A stretch of 64,000 nt of DNA, from NCBI GenBank assembly GCA_963923455.1, contig CAWULT010000003.1, positions 29,435 to 93,434 of the forward strand, written 5' to 3'. Under the pieces are notes generated by a model. It was not told the origin of the DNA and made no database searches. It saw only the letters and a program-made list of their open reading frames with translations. A program made the position numbers and the translations under genes. This document shows, piece after piece, positions 49,331 through 58,801 of the stretch. Source of the DNA: CAWULT01 sp963923455 (lineage in GTDB: Bacteria > Acidobacteriota > Vicinamibacteria > Vicinamibacterales > UBA2999). Positions within the stretch are counted from its first letter, which is position 1. Every line of letters starts with the position of its first letter.

Positions 49331-51199
49331 CTAGAGGCCGGACCAGTGCCGGCGGTCGTCGACGCCGCCTGACGCCGTGACGGGCTGGAACAGGTCGTCG
49401 AACGAGGCCGAGCGCTGCCGCTCCGAGAGGCTCCCGCTCGAACGCACCGAGCCGTTCCGGTGAGCCGACCGGACCAGCGCGACCATGTGACGACGGTCGA
49501 CGGCCTGCACGGCAGCCTGCCGGAGCGAGAGGTGGCCGCGCGAGACGGCGCGCGCCAGCGTTTCGTCGATGGTGTGCATGCCCGCGAGTCCGCTCCGCTG
49601 CAGCCGGGTGATGCCCGCGAAGTCGCCCGACGCGAGGAGCGCCGAGACCTCGCTCGTACCCATGATCACGTCACGCACCAGCGTGCGACCGCCGCCGAGG
49701 CGTCGGAGCACCCGGTAGGTGAAGGCCGCCCGGAATGCCGTGGCAAGCCCGAGTCTGTTCGGCGCGTTCCCGCCCGCGGCAGACCGCCCGGCGATGGCGC
49801 GAAGGGCCTGGATCGACGTTGGAGCCAGCACGGCGACGACGACGAGACGACCGTTGTCCGCGGCGTGCACGGCCTCCCGCATAGCGGCCTCGGACTGCGG
49901 CGCCGCGATCAACAGCACGTCCGGAGATTCGGTGGCCGCCGCGCGAATCGCGGAGGCCACTTCGGCGTCGGTGCCGACGAGCTCGCGCTGGCTGACGAAC
50001 TGCGCCGAGATGGCGTGCGCCGGCGTGCCGGATGGGCGCAACGCAATGACGTAGCCACCGCGACGGCGGCTCGCCCAGTCGGCGACGGCCGACCCCATCG
50101 CGAGCACGTCGGCTGGAAAGCTCGCCGAGACGACGACGAGGCCGTCACCATCGCACGCGCCCTGCACCTTCCGCGGAATGAAGCGATACAGCGACGAGGG
50201 CGAGACGCGCCGCTGCATGCGGAACACGAGGCCTGGTCCCATGTCGTCTGTGAACGGGCGGCAGCTCACCGCGCCCATGGTGGCGTCTTCGCGGATCCAT
50301 TCGCCGCTCTGGCCGGACTGCCACGCTGAGGCGGCGGGGGTGGAGAGAGCGCGGACGAACTGGTCGAAGTCCGCGGCGTCGACTTCATCAGACCCGAGTA
50401 CTTCGAGCCGCTCGTCGACGCGGCCGACCGGCCTCGCACCGGCGCGCACGTACAACGCCGTCGCACCGCGCGAAGCCGCAAGGTCGAGCCAGGTTTCGAG
50501 GCCCCCGATCGGCGCACGTGCGGGGGCGACCTCGACGTTCGTGTCCGGGGCCGGCGACCCGAACTGGTGTGTGGACTCTCCGTCGTACATTCGGGTGACT
50601 CCCTCGTCTGCGGTGATGGTTTCGAACCCGCGCGCCCGATCCACACCCTGCCATCCCAACCCCGCAACCTGAGCGGCCGGGGCGTGCGATTCGGTCGATG
50701 GCGCCGCAACGAGCCCCGGCACCGCATCGTCGTGAACTTCGAGGAACTCGTCCGGCGCGGGCTCGACTGCCGGAGCGTGCTCGGGGACCACTTCATGAGA
50801 CTCGGCTTCAGCCACTGGGCGAGGGAGATCCGGCTCCGTGGCGGCAGCCGATTCGTCCATGCCCTCATGCGCCTCGGCCTGCGCCTGCTCCTTCACGTGA
50901 GGCGCGAGCTCGATGCTCAGGATGTCGTTGTCGGAGCGGGCCCTCGCGGTGAGCATCAGCGACGCCTCGGGGACCGTCACCACCTCCGCGACCGCTCCCG
51001 TCGCCGTCAGCCTCTCCCGCGACGCTTCCGAGAAGATCTGCCGTACCAGCGCCTCCAAGGCGTTGTGAGACAGAACGGCTCTGGCGACGTCGTGGCGCTC
51101 CGAACCCGCCAGCACGTGGGGGGGCATCCCTTCGCGGAGGACCAGGCAGTCGCCACCGGCGCGTTCCATGGCGGCACAGAGAGAAGGCAGCATGTCCAT
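49331..51199 (-). CDS. PilT-like protein lacking ATPase motifs, with duplicated N-terminal domain
   Basis: A 622-residue protein I read as a degenerate type IV pilus retraction ATPase. Residues about 1-100 resemble the PilT N-terminal PAS-like domain (ALVRQIFSEASRERL). A Glu/Pro/Ala-rich linker (about 100-230) follows. A second N-domain-like unit lies at 231-330 and a RecA-like core at 350-560 (MGTSEVSALLASGDF, GMHTIDETLARAV). Walker A should fall near 355-366 but reads VVSASFPADVLAM with no P-loop lysine. The Walker B region (426-436) reads PDVLLIAAPQS, lacking the catalytic Glu, and the His box is VVVAVLAP. ATP hydrolysis is therefore unlikely. It starts immediately after the PilZ-like gene's stop. 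A role as a regulatory pseudo-ATPase is inference. Confidence 0.75.
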   Translation of the reverse strand: MDMLPSLCAAMERAGGDCLVLREGMPPHVLAGSERHDVARAVLSHNALEALVRQIFSEASRERLTATGAVAEVVTVPEASLMLTARARSDNDILSIELAPHVKEQAQAEAHEGMDESAAATEPDLPRPVAEAESHEVVPEHAPAVEPAPDEFLEVHDDAVPGLVAAPSTESHAPAAQVAGLGWQGVDRARGFETITADEGVTRMYDGESTHQFGSPAPDTNVEVAPARAPIGGLETWLDLAASRGATALYVRAGARPVGRVDERLEVLGSDEVDAADFDQFVRALSTPAASAWQSGQSGEWIREDATMGAVSCRPFTDDMGPGLVFRMQRRVSPSSLYRFIPRKVQGACDGDGLVVVSASFPADVLAMGSAVADWASRRRGGYVIALRPSGTPAHAISAQFVSQRELVGTDAEVASAIRAAATESPDVLLIAAPQSEAAMREAVHAADNGRLVVVAVLAPTSIQALRAIAGRSAAGGNAPNRLGLATAFRAAFTYRVLRRLGGGRTLVRDVIMGTSEVSALLASGDFAGITRLQRSGLAGMHTIDETLARAVSRGHLSLRQAAVQAVDRRHMVALVRSAHRNGSVRSSGSLSERQRSASFDDLFQPVTASGGVDDRRHWSGL

Positions 51200-51652
51200 C
51201 TATCGAGGCTCCGGGAGCTTCGTGGGCTCGTCGAATCGAAACGCCGTGCGGAAGACGGGTTTCGGGCTCAGTGAATGCACGACCGAACGGACGATCGTGG
51301 CGCGCAACATGCGCCGCACCCCGTCGATCTGCAACAGCAACTCGACGGACGTGCCCGGGCGGAGCCGAGACGTCGTTTCCGCCAGCACCCCGGTCTCAGA
51401 CAGGTTTATCGGCAGTGCGTCGGCGGCTCCACGTACGATCAGTCTCAAGTCGGAGGCAAGCTCCTGGGGCATCGACCGTCGAGCGACCCGACGTTCGGGC
51501 GAGTCGTCGGTGGGCCGCTGCTCCAGCGGGACTTCGGGTTGCGAGGTCGTGTTGGCGCTTCCCAACTGAGCCTCGAGACGGGAGAACAACGAGTCGAGAT
51601 CGTCGGGTGCGCCGAGCTGTTCGAGCGTAGTGGGGACGGAAGAATCCGCCAT
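51200..51652 (-). CDS. PilZ-like domain protein
   Basis: A 150-residue protein. The N-terminal about 60 residues are polar. The C-terminal part looks like PilZ: an arginine-rich ERRVARR stretch, then INLSETGVLAET, which fits the N-x-S-x-x-G motif, and beta strands RPGTSVELLLQIDG and PVFRTAFRFD. The spacing between the arginine motif and the NxSxxG motif is about 30 residues, near family norms, so c-di-GMP binding is plausible but unproven. It is directly followed by the PilT-like gene with no gap. A sigma-54-type promoter is read at 51668-51683. ATG 51652 has no ribosome-binding site. Confidence 0.7.
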   Translation of the reverse strand: MADSSVPTTLEQLGAPDDLDSLFSRLEAQLGSANTTSQPEVPLEQRPTDDSPERRVARRSMPQELASDLRLIVRGAADALPINLSETGVLAETTSRLRPGTSVELLLQIDGVRRMLRATIVRSVVHSLSPKPVFRTAFRFDEPTKLPEPR

Positions 51653-52037
51653 GGCAATCCGGTGCTGTGCAAGGGAACTGCCGAACCGTAGAGGTCGATC
51701 GGATGTTCATGCCAGGGCCGAACTTGCACATGCCTGCGCAGTATCTGTCGCGACTACACAGCGGGAGGCTGATGGATCGTTGACGCCTGGTGTCGAAAAC
51801 CTGGCGCATCACCCAAGATCTGTAATCGTGTACAGCCGGCCGACCTCAGCGCTGCTGCATCGCGTGCGCCTGCCCGGCTGAAGGATTGAAAGGGGGTCGG
51901 ATCACCGCAACTTTGTCTGCCTCATCCACGCCTTTCGGCGTCCGAGAGCCGGTGTTTCGCGGAACTCCTTCGAGAATTGATGAGGTGATAAACGGACGAC
52001 CTTGGCGATTGCCTTGCACTCCGACGCCAGCTGAAGC
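51653..52037. other. Divergent intergenic region, 385 bases
   Basis: This gap separates the leftward PilZ-like gene from the rightward multi-GAF gene. Apart from the candidate sigma-54 promoter at its left end I see no gene, repeat or clear sigma-70 promoter. Short open frames here have no coding character. Confidence 0.5.
51668..51683 (-). promoter_or_regulatory. Candidate sigma-54 promoter of the PilZ-PilT-like operon
   Basis: On the minus strand CGGCAGTTCCCTTGCA has GGCA at -24 and TTGCA at -12, with the required 10 bases between GG and GC. The predicted transcription start is near 51657, only 5 bases before ATG 51652, so the transcript would be almost leaderless. Confidence 0.45.
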
Positions 52038-53699
52038 GTGAGCCGCAGACGCGTATCGATGCCGATTCCACGAGACCAGCCACCAGGCGAGAGCGGCGCA
52101 CTTGCCAGACGCGTAGCCGACCGTTCTTGGGACTGGTTGTACGAACTCTGCGCGCCGCTCCAAGTCGAAGCACAACTCTTCGACCCAGCCTCGCAGCCCC
52201 TGCTGGTGCCGCCCCCGTCCGGGACGGTAGCGGCGCGACTTCGACAGGGAAGTGTCGTCGCCGAAGCCGTTTCCGCCGTCATGGACACCCGCTCTTCCCG
52301 GCACCACACCTCGCCGGCTGAAGCGATCGTCTTCGTGCCGGTCATCGTTCGAGGAGAGGTCTGCGGGGTGCTGGGCGTCGGCAGGGCCGCGGGTCTCCGA
52401 GCGGTGGCGATGACACCAGCGAGACTGGAACAGGTGTCGACCTGGCTCGCCGCTGGAATCGCGCGTCACCTGCAGAGTCCGGCCGTCGATGCGCACGACA
52501 TGGGGCCGCTCTTCAGGGTTCTCGAGACCGGCTTGCAGCAGGGCTCCGACCGGGCCCTCGTGTCCGTGTTCGCCGAGGCGATGGCAGTCTGGCACGACAT
52601 CGAGGTCGTCGGCTGTGTTGAGATAAGTCCGTCACGATTTGCCAACGTGGTCTCGCCCGCAGGGCGCGCCGAGGTCGTCAGCCCGATCGCCCTGCCGCCA
52701 GAGGCCGTTCCTGATGCGCGACAGTTGGTGCGCATGTCGGCCGCCGACGTGGACGGACTCGCACCGGGAAGCGTCCCGGAGGTTCTGGTCACGACGCTCA
52801 CTCGACGATCGGGAGGGCGGGTCTGGCTGCTCGTGTGCTTCGGAGCCACGGACGGCTGTGATGGGCAGCGTCTGTCGAATTACGTGGCCGCGCTCGACAT
52901 GGCCATGGGCCAACTCGCCGCAAATGCACGCGCGGACCTGACCGCGTCAATCTGTCTGCGCCTGCCTAGCGATGGCCCGGCGCTCGACGATGCGATCGCC
53001 TCGGTGGTGTCCGATCTGACCAGGCGGCTGGCCGCCGATGCCGTGATGGTGATTGCAGAGTCACCGGCGCTGCGCTCGTCGATACGGATTGGTTCGAAGC
53101 ATGCGTTGCCGCGGTCGCGCGAAAGCGATCGGCGCCGACTGGTGATCGCGCGGCGAACGCCGAGCCGGCACGCCGCGCTGGTCGCGGTGCTTCGCGACGC
53201 CGGTGCGGACTTCACTCCCGTCGAGCGCGAAATGGTCGAGACTGCCGCGGACGTCATTCTGGCGTGGATTGGACGGCCGGAGGCCACGGCCGGAGCCCAG
53301 GAAGACCCTGTGGCCCTCGAGGCGCGATTCGAGAGCCTCGCGCAAGATGCATTGGACCGAGGCACGGCCATCACGGCGGTGGTAATCTCTACCGGAAGGT
53401 CGTACGAGGATTCCGGGCGGACCGGCGCCTGGGTGGAGCAGATCAAGCGCGGGATGCGTCAGTCGGACGACGTGGGGTTGCTTCGCGCCGGCGAGATCGG
53501 CCTGTTGTTGCGGCACACTACCGCCGACCCCGCTTCAGCCGTCACGCGGCGCGTCCAGGCCCTCCTTCAGGCGACGGACGACCGGGGAGGCCTCGGGGCC
53601 ACGATTGGCTTCGAGACCCGGTTTCCTGGGCGCGACGGCGGAGCTGGCATCGTTCAGGCCGCCCGTGCACGAGTGCGGCCCTTCCGGACTGGCCGATAG
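52038..53699 (+). CDS. Multi-GAF protein with degenerate GGDEF-like C-terminus
   Basis: A 553-residue cytoplasmic signalling protein. Three GAF-like sensory units can be outlined: about residues 30-145 (VPVIVRGEVCGVLGVGR), 155-310 and 315-425. The last about 120 residues have GGDEF-domain order (AITAVVIS at the start, then RQSDDVGLLRAGEIGLLLRHT), but the active-site GG[DE]EF is replaced by RAGEI, so it should not make c-di-GMP. It may bind GTP or a partner. Start is GTG 52038; ATG 52059 is an alternative. The PilZ gene follows 20 bases later, suggesting an operon. Confidence 0.7.
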   Translation: MSRRRVSMPIPRDQPPGESGALARRVADRSWDWLYELCAPLQVEAQLFDPASQPLLVPPPSGTVAARLRQGSVVAEAVSAVMDTRSSRHHTSPAEAIVFVPVIVRGEVCGVLGVGRAAGLRAVAMTPARLEQVSTWLAAGIARHLQSPAVDAHDMGPLFRVLETGLQQGSDRALVSVFAEAMAVWHDIEVVGCVEISPSRFANVVSPAGRAEVVSPIALPPEAVPDARQLVRMSAADVDGLAPGSVPEVLVTTLTRRSGGRVWLLVCFGATDGCDGQRLSNYVAALDMAMGQLAANARADLTASICLRLPSDGPALDDAIASVVSDLTRRLAADAVMVIAESPALRSSIRIGSKHALPRSRESDRRRLVIARRTPSRHAALVAVLRDAGADFTPVEREMVETAADVILAWIGRPEATAGAQEDPVALEARFESLAQDALDRGTAITAVVISTGRSYEDSGRTGAWVEQIKRGMRQSDDVGLLRAGEIGLLLRHTTADPASAVTRRVQALLQATDDRGGLGATIGFETRFPGRDGGAGIVQAARARVRPFRTGR

Positions 53700-53719
53700 G
53701 GCATCGCGGGGACGTCTGA

Positions 53720-54025
53720 ATGAGAAACGTCGAGGATCGCCGAGGGCACGTCAGGCTCGAGGTCGTGGGCCTGCTCTGGGGAACCCTTCAGGTGCTGAGG
53801 CCAGCGCGCATCGTCAACATGAACAACTCCGGGGTGTTGATCGCATCGCCGGTTCCTCTGCCAATCGATACCATCCATGCGTTCCAGGTGACGCTCGAGG
53901 GACACGCACTCGCTGTCGAAGGTCTTGTGCGGCACGTACGGGCTACGACTTCCCCGAGTGGCTCGATGGAATACCAGATCGGAGTCGAGTTCCTCTCCAC
54001 GCCAGGGGCACTGACCGAATCCTGA
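53720..54025 (+). CDS. PilZ domain protein
   Basis: A 101-residue single-domain protein. EDRRGHVRLEV at the N-terminus matches the RxxxR half of the c-di-GMP site. The second motif reads NMNNSGVLI, in which the serine of [DN]-x-S-x-x-G is Asn, so binding may be weakened. The C-terminus YQIGVEFL is typical of PilZ. It lies just downstream of the multi-GAF gene. Confidence 0.8.
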   Translation: MRNVEDRRGHVRLEVVGLLWGTLQVLRPARIVNMNNSGVLIASPVPLPIDTIHAFQVTLEGHALAVEGLVRHVRATTSPSGSMEYQIGVEFLSTPGALTES

Positions 54026-54083
54026 GGCGGCGATTCTTCCTAATCGAGAAGTCTGGCGATCGAAGGGTGCATTAGCCCTCATC

Positions 54084-54103
54084 TGTCAGACTTTTTTCTG
54101 ACA
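54084..54103. promoter_or_regulatory. Inverted repeat: candidate activator site or terminator
   Basis: TGTCAGA (54084-54090) and TCTGACA (54097-54103) flank CTTTTT. It could end the PilZ transcript. It also lies about 115-130 bases upstream of the start predicted for the sigma-54 promoter at 54191, where enhancer sites for NtrC-type activators usually lie. An AT-rich stretch (54132-54165) between the two could be a bend. Confidence 0.5.
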
Positions 54104-54190
54104 CGCCGCGGGCGCTCCAGCTCTCGGCGCAACCGCTTAACTTCATATTATGCAGTTATTTACAGGACACAGCCCCAGCTGAAGCCCATC

Positions 54191-54206
54191 TGGCGGCATG
54201 CTTGCA
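54191..54206 (+). promoter_or_regulatory. Sigma-54 promoter of the PilZ / sigma-54 activator operon
   Basis: TGGCGGCATGCTTGCA carries perfect -24 TGGC and -12 TTGCA elements with 10 bases between GG and GC. The predicted start is near 54217, upstream of ATG 54288. An in-frame ATG at 54198 lies inside this promoter and is therefore unlikely to be used. Confidence 0.6.
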
Positions 54207-54287
54207 GAAAGGCGGCGCGAGGACAGTTCAGGCCTGTACACTTGGACTCGATTCGCCCAGCGGGCCGAGGGTCCGGGAGCCGACCAC

Positions 54288-54592
54288 ATGCAGGAGCGCC
54301 GCCGCGCGCAGCGACACGTCATCGAGGGGCAGCACGTCCTGCTGTCCGTGGCCGACAGCATCCGGGTGCTGGAATTGAGCGCCGGTGGAGTCCTCTTTCA
54401 GTCGCCGGTTCCGGTGGCGCCGGGGACGCGGGCGCGGCTGCGGCTGTCGCTGGCCGGGCATCCGCTGGCCGCGGACGTCGAAGTGAAGCGGATGTCCCCG
54501 GAACTCGACGTGGACGCCGGCTATCGAATCGGAGCGAAGTTCGTCACCGTGACGCCGGAGCACCGTCAACTCATCGAACGGTTCATCAAGCA

Positions 54593-54596
<4 letters not shown>
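54288..54596 (+). CDS. PilZ domain protein
   Basis: A 102-residue single-domain protein. QERRRAQRHVIEG fits the RxxxR motif, VLELSAGGVLFQS fits the [DNE]-x-S-x-x-G motif, and YRIGAKFV is the usual closing strand, so c-di-GMP binding is likely. ATG 54288 is chosen because the longer frame starts within the sigma-54 promoter. The stop overlaps the next gene's GTG (GTGA), so this PilZ protein and the following activator are translationally coupled and may interact. Confidence 0.85.
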
Positions 54597-55702
<1,106 letters not shown>

Positions 55703-55758
55703 AGTCGCGTCCGGGCCCGCCGCTGGCGCCGCAGGGTCCCCAGGAGGATTTTCGAGAG

Positions 55759-57132
55759 ATGGTTCGATCTGCCACGGGTGCGTCGCTGCTCGAGCGCATT
55801 CGTTCACGCCGCGCCCGTACCGGGGTCATCGGTCTGGGTTACGTCGGTCTGCCGCTCGCGGTCGAGTTCGGCAAGGCCGGCTTCACCACGACGGGGATCG
55901 ACCTCGACTCGTCCAAGACCGACGCCATCAACAACGGGCTCTCCTATATCGACGACGTATCCGGCTCGGACGTGGCCCGGCTGCGGCAGGCCAACCTGCT
56001 GAGCGCGACGACCGACTTCGGCGTGATCGCCGACCTCGACACGGTCAACATCTGCGTGCCGACGCCGTTGCGAAAGACCAAGGATCCGGACCTCTCGTAC
56101 ATCGTTTCTGCTGCGGAGGAGACATCGAAGCGGCTGAAGCCGGGGATGCTGGTGATTCTCGAATCGACCACCTATCCCGGGACGACCGACGAGCTCGTGC
56201 TCCCGATTCTCGAAAAGAGTGGGCTGCGCGGTGGCAAGGACTTCTTCCTCGCGTTTTCGCCGGAGCGGGTCGACCCGTCGAATCCATCCTTCAACACCCA
56301 CAACATCCCCAAGGTGATCGGCGGACTGACGAGCGACTGCACCGAGCTTGCGAGCGCCCTTTACGAGGGGGCCATCTCGAAGATCGTGCCGGTCAGCTCG
56401 CCGCGGGTCGCGGAGATGGTCAAGCTGCTCGAGAACACCTTCCGCGCCGTCAACATCGGCATGGTGAACGAGCTGGCGCTGATGTGCGACCGGATGGGAA
56501 TCGACGTGTGGGAGGTCGTCAAGGCCGCGTCGACGAAGCCATTCGGGTTCATGCCCTTCTATCCGGGGCCTGGTCTGGGCGGACACTGTATTCCGGTCGA
56601 TCCCTTCTATCTGTCGTGGAAGGCCCGCCAGTCCGGATTCGAGGCGCGATTCATCGAGCTCGCTGGTGCCGTGAACGGCGCGATGCCGCACTACGTGGTG
56701 TCCCTGGCTGCCGAGGCACTGAACGTCGTTCGCCTGCCACTGAACGGGTCGCGCATTCTCGTGGTCGGGGTTGCCTACAAGAAGGACGTCGACGACATTC
56801 GCGAGTCGCCTGCGCTCGATCTGCTGACGCTGCTGCGTGAGCGAGGCGTGCACCTGGCGTATTCGGATCCGCACGTGCCGAAGCTGCCGGGCAACCTGTG
56901 GCTGAAGGGTATCGACCTCGTGCACGTGGACCTTGCCAACGTCGGCCGCGAATCGTACGACTGCGCCATCATCGTCACCGACCATTCGGCCTTCGACTAC
57001 GACCAGGTGCAGCGCGTTGCCAAGGTGGTAGTGGATACCCGGAACGCCATCAAGTCACCGGGGTCTCACGTTGTCCGCCTTGGTGCGCCCAGGCCGGTCG
57101 AAGTCCCGGAGTCCGCCGCCGCTCACTCCTGA
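55759..57132 (+). CDS. Nucleotide-sugar dehydrogenase, UDP-N-acetyl-hexosamine 6-dehydrogenase type
   Basis: A 457-residue NAD-dependent four-electron dehydrogenase. The N-terminal Rossmann fold shows GVIGLGYVGLPLAVEFGKAGF. The substrate region is CVPTPLRKTKDPDLSYI. The active-site region is GPGLGGHCIPVDPFYLSWK, with the catalytic cysteine. The C-terminal Rossmann domain includes VGVAYKKDVDDIRESPAL. Motifs fit the WbpA/WecC group (UDP-GlcNAc or UDP-GalNAc to uronate) better than UDP-glucose dehydrogenase. A strong AGGAGG site precedes ATG 55759. No glycosyltransferases are adjacent. Confidence 0.92.
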   Translation: MVRSATGASLLERIRSRRARTGVIGLGYVGLPLAVEFGKAGFTTTGIDLDSSKTDAINNGLSYIDDVSGSDVARLRQANLLSATTDFGVIADLDTVNICVPTPLRKTKDPDLSYIVSAAEETSKRLKPGMLVILESTTYPGTTDELVLPILEKSGLRGGKDFFLAFSPERVDPSNPSFNTHNIPKVIGGLTSDCTELASALYEGAISKIVPVSSPRVAEMVKLLENTFRAVNIGMVNELALMCDRMGIDVWEVVKAASTKPFGFMPFYPGPGLGGHCIPVDPFYLSWKARQSGFEARFIELAGAVNGAMPHYVVSLAAEALNVVRLPLNGSRILVVGVAYKKDVDDIRESPALDLLTLLRERGVHLAYSDPHVPKLPGNLWLKGIDLVHVDLANVGRESYDCAIIVTDHSAFDYDQVQRVAKVVVDTRNAIKSPGSHVVRLGAPRPVEVPESAAAHS

Positions 57133-57140
57133 TAACGGGT

Positions 57141-57172
57141 TCAGCGGGGTGCATGCACGTGCACGCCGCTGA
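57141..57172 (+). terminator. Inverted repeat after the nucleotide-sugar dehydrogenase
   Basis: TCAGCGG (57141-57147) pairs with CCGCTGA (57166-57172), and an inner GTGCA/TGCAC pair extends the hairpin. No T-tract. The remaining 180 bases to the next gene hold no clear signal. Confidence 0.45.
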
Positions 57173-57352
57173 CTCACGACCGCAGTTCCAACCACAGCGG
57201 TACGCTTGTTGCCATCTCAACCATAGGCTGCGCGGTCAGACGCGCAAGACAGGCGCGATCTCTCCGAACTCAGGCGGTGCGTCGAAGCAGATCCCTCCGA
57301 GAGCGTGGGAAATGTCGGCTTCGAAACCGACTTCTCACGCGGCCAGACGGAC

Positions 57353-58801
57353 ATGAGCGCAGTGCATCCTTCCCGAACGTTGTCGGCGCCGCAGTGCCTC
57401 CGCCTCGCGGACCTGGCGGGTGGGGATGGTTTCGACCATCCCCCGGGTGAACGTGTCCGCCGGTGGTGCGCGCAGCTCCACGAAGTGCTGGGCGTATCCG
57501 TCGCCATCGTGGCATGGAGCAGGGGCGCGGCGCGTGCGCTGGCGCAGATGGCCGCGCGAGGCGGCCAGGTGCTTCCGGCGAGCAGCCTGCCGGCGTCGCT
57601 GGCGGCAGCGATCGCCTCCGACCGCTCGCCCGTCGCCACGTGGGAAGGTGCGGGGGAAGTCTGGACGCTGGTGCGCCTGCTGACGCGGCCCGACGCCGCC
57701 GTGGTCGTGATGCTCGAGGGGGATTGGTCAGGATCGACCGCGGACCTCGTGCGCCTCGCACGCGCGTGGACGGGCGATGAGTCCTGGAGCCCACCCGCCG
57801 ACGGTGCGGCCCAGCGGCTGGCCGCTGCACTCGCAGGCGAAGACCGCGGGCTTCGCAAGATGTGCGACATCGTGTTGAGGCACGTGGTCGAGGCAATTCC
57901 CTCCCGTCTTGGCGCCTTCGCCGTCGAGACGGATCAGGGCCATCTGGTCATCGTCGCAACCCACGGATACCCGCTGGAGCTGGTCGAGCCACTGCAAATC
58001 GCGCCGGGCGTCGGCGTGATCGGCCAGACCTATCAGCGGGGAAGACCGCTCCGCGTCGTCGACGACTCCCAGCTGCGACGTACCGGTCGGCGGTCGCGCT
58101 ACCGATCGCGATCGTTCATCGCGGTTCCAGTGCGTTCTGGTCGCGACGTGCTCGGTGTCGTCTGTCTGACGGACAAGCAGAACGACAGGCCCTACGACCA
58201 GCGGGACCTCGCCGTCGTCGAAATGATGCTCGCCCCGGCCGCGCTCGCCCTCGCACGCGAACGGGCCGAGCGTCGTGCACGAGAGTACGCTCAGGCGGCG
58301 ATCGTGGACCCGGCGAGCCGGCTGTTCAATCGACCGTATCTCGACAAACGGCTCGCCGAGGAGCTGCAGCGGGCATCGCGCCAGGCATCGCCGGTTTCGG
58401 TGATGATGATCGACATCGACGAGTTCAAAGCGATCAACGATACGTTCGGGCACGTAGCGGGGGACGCGGTCATCCGCGGGGTCGCCGACGTGCTGCGGCA
58501 ATCGATCCGGGTCTTCGACGTGTGCGCGCGGTACGGGGGCGAAGAGTTCGCCATCGTGATGCCGGGCAGCGGCCTTGAGAGTGCCGCGACGATCGCTGAA
58601 CGGATCCGCAGGCGTATCGAAGCCTACCGCCCTGCGGACACGCAATTCGCCCACATCCGGGTGACGGTCAGCATCGGAATCGCCGAATCACGCCATGGGG
58701 CTTCTGCCAGAGAAGTCATCGAGGCCGCTGACCGTGCGCTCTATCTGGCCAAACGGTCCGGAAAGAACCAAGTCAGGAAGAGCGAGCAAGAGGCTGTCTA
58801 G
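57353..58801 (+). CDS. GAF-GGDEF diguanylate cyclase
   Basis: A 482-residue c-di-GMP synthase. A variable N-terminal sensor region is followed by a GAF domain (about residues 165-315: GVGVIGQTYQRGRPLRVVDDSQL, FIAVPVRSGRDVLGVVCL). The C-terminal GGDEF domain starts DPASRLFNRPYLDKRL. It has the MIDIDEFKAINDTFGH metal-binding loop and an intact active site GGEEF. RVFD lies 5 residues before GGEEF, matching the RxxD inhibitory site, so product inhibition is expected. ATG 57353 is used; GTG 57305 would add 16 residues. It would supply ligand to the PilZ proteins nearby. Confidence 0.92.
   Translation: MSAVHPSRTLSAPQCLRLADLAGGDGFDHPPGERVRRWCAQLHEVLGVSVAIVAWSRGAARALAQMAARGGQVLPASSLPASLAAAIASDRSPVATWEGAGEVWTLVRLLTRPDAAVVVMLEGDWSGSTADLVRLARAWTGDESWSPPADGAAQRLAAALAGEDRGLRKMCDIVLRHVVEAIPSRLGAFAVETDQGHLVIVATHGYPLELVEPLQIAPGVGVIGQTYQRGRPLRVVDDSQLRRTGRRSRYRSRSFIAVPVRSGRDVLGVVCLTDKQNDRPYDQRDLAVVEMMLAPAALALARERAERRAREYAQAAIVDPASRLFNRPYLDKRLAEELQRASRQASPVSVMMIDIDEFKAINDTFGHVAGDAVIRGVADVLRQSIRVFDVCARYGGEEFAIVMPGSGLESAATIAERIRRRIEAYRPADTQFAHIRVTVSIGIAESRHGASAREVIEAADRALYLAKRSGKNQVRKSEQEAV

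Noticed and set aside
51711..51726. Sigma-54-like CAGGGCCGAACTTGCA on the plus strand
   Set aside because: The GG-to-GC spacing is 9, not 10, so the -24 element does not line up.
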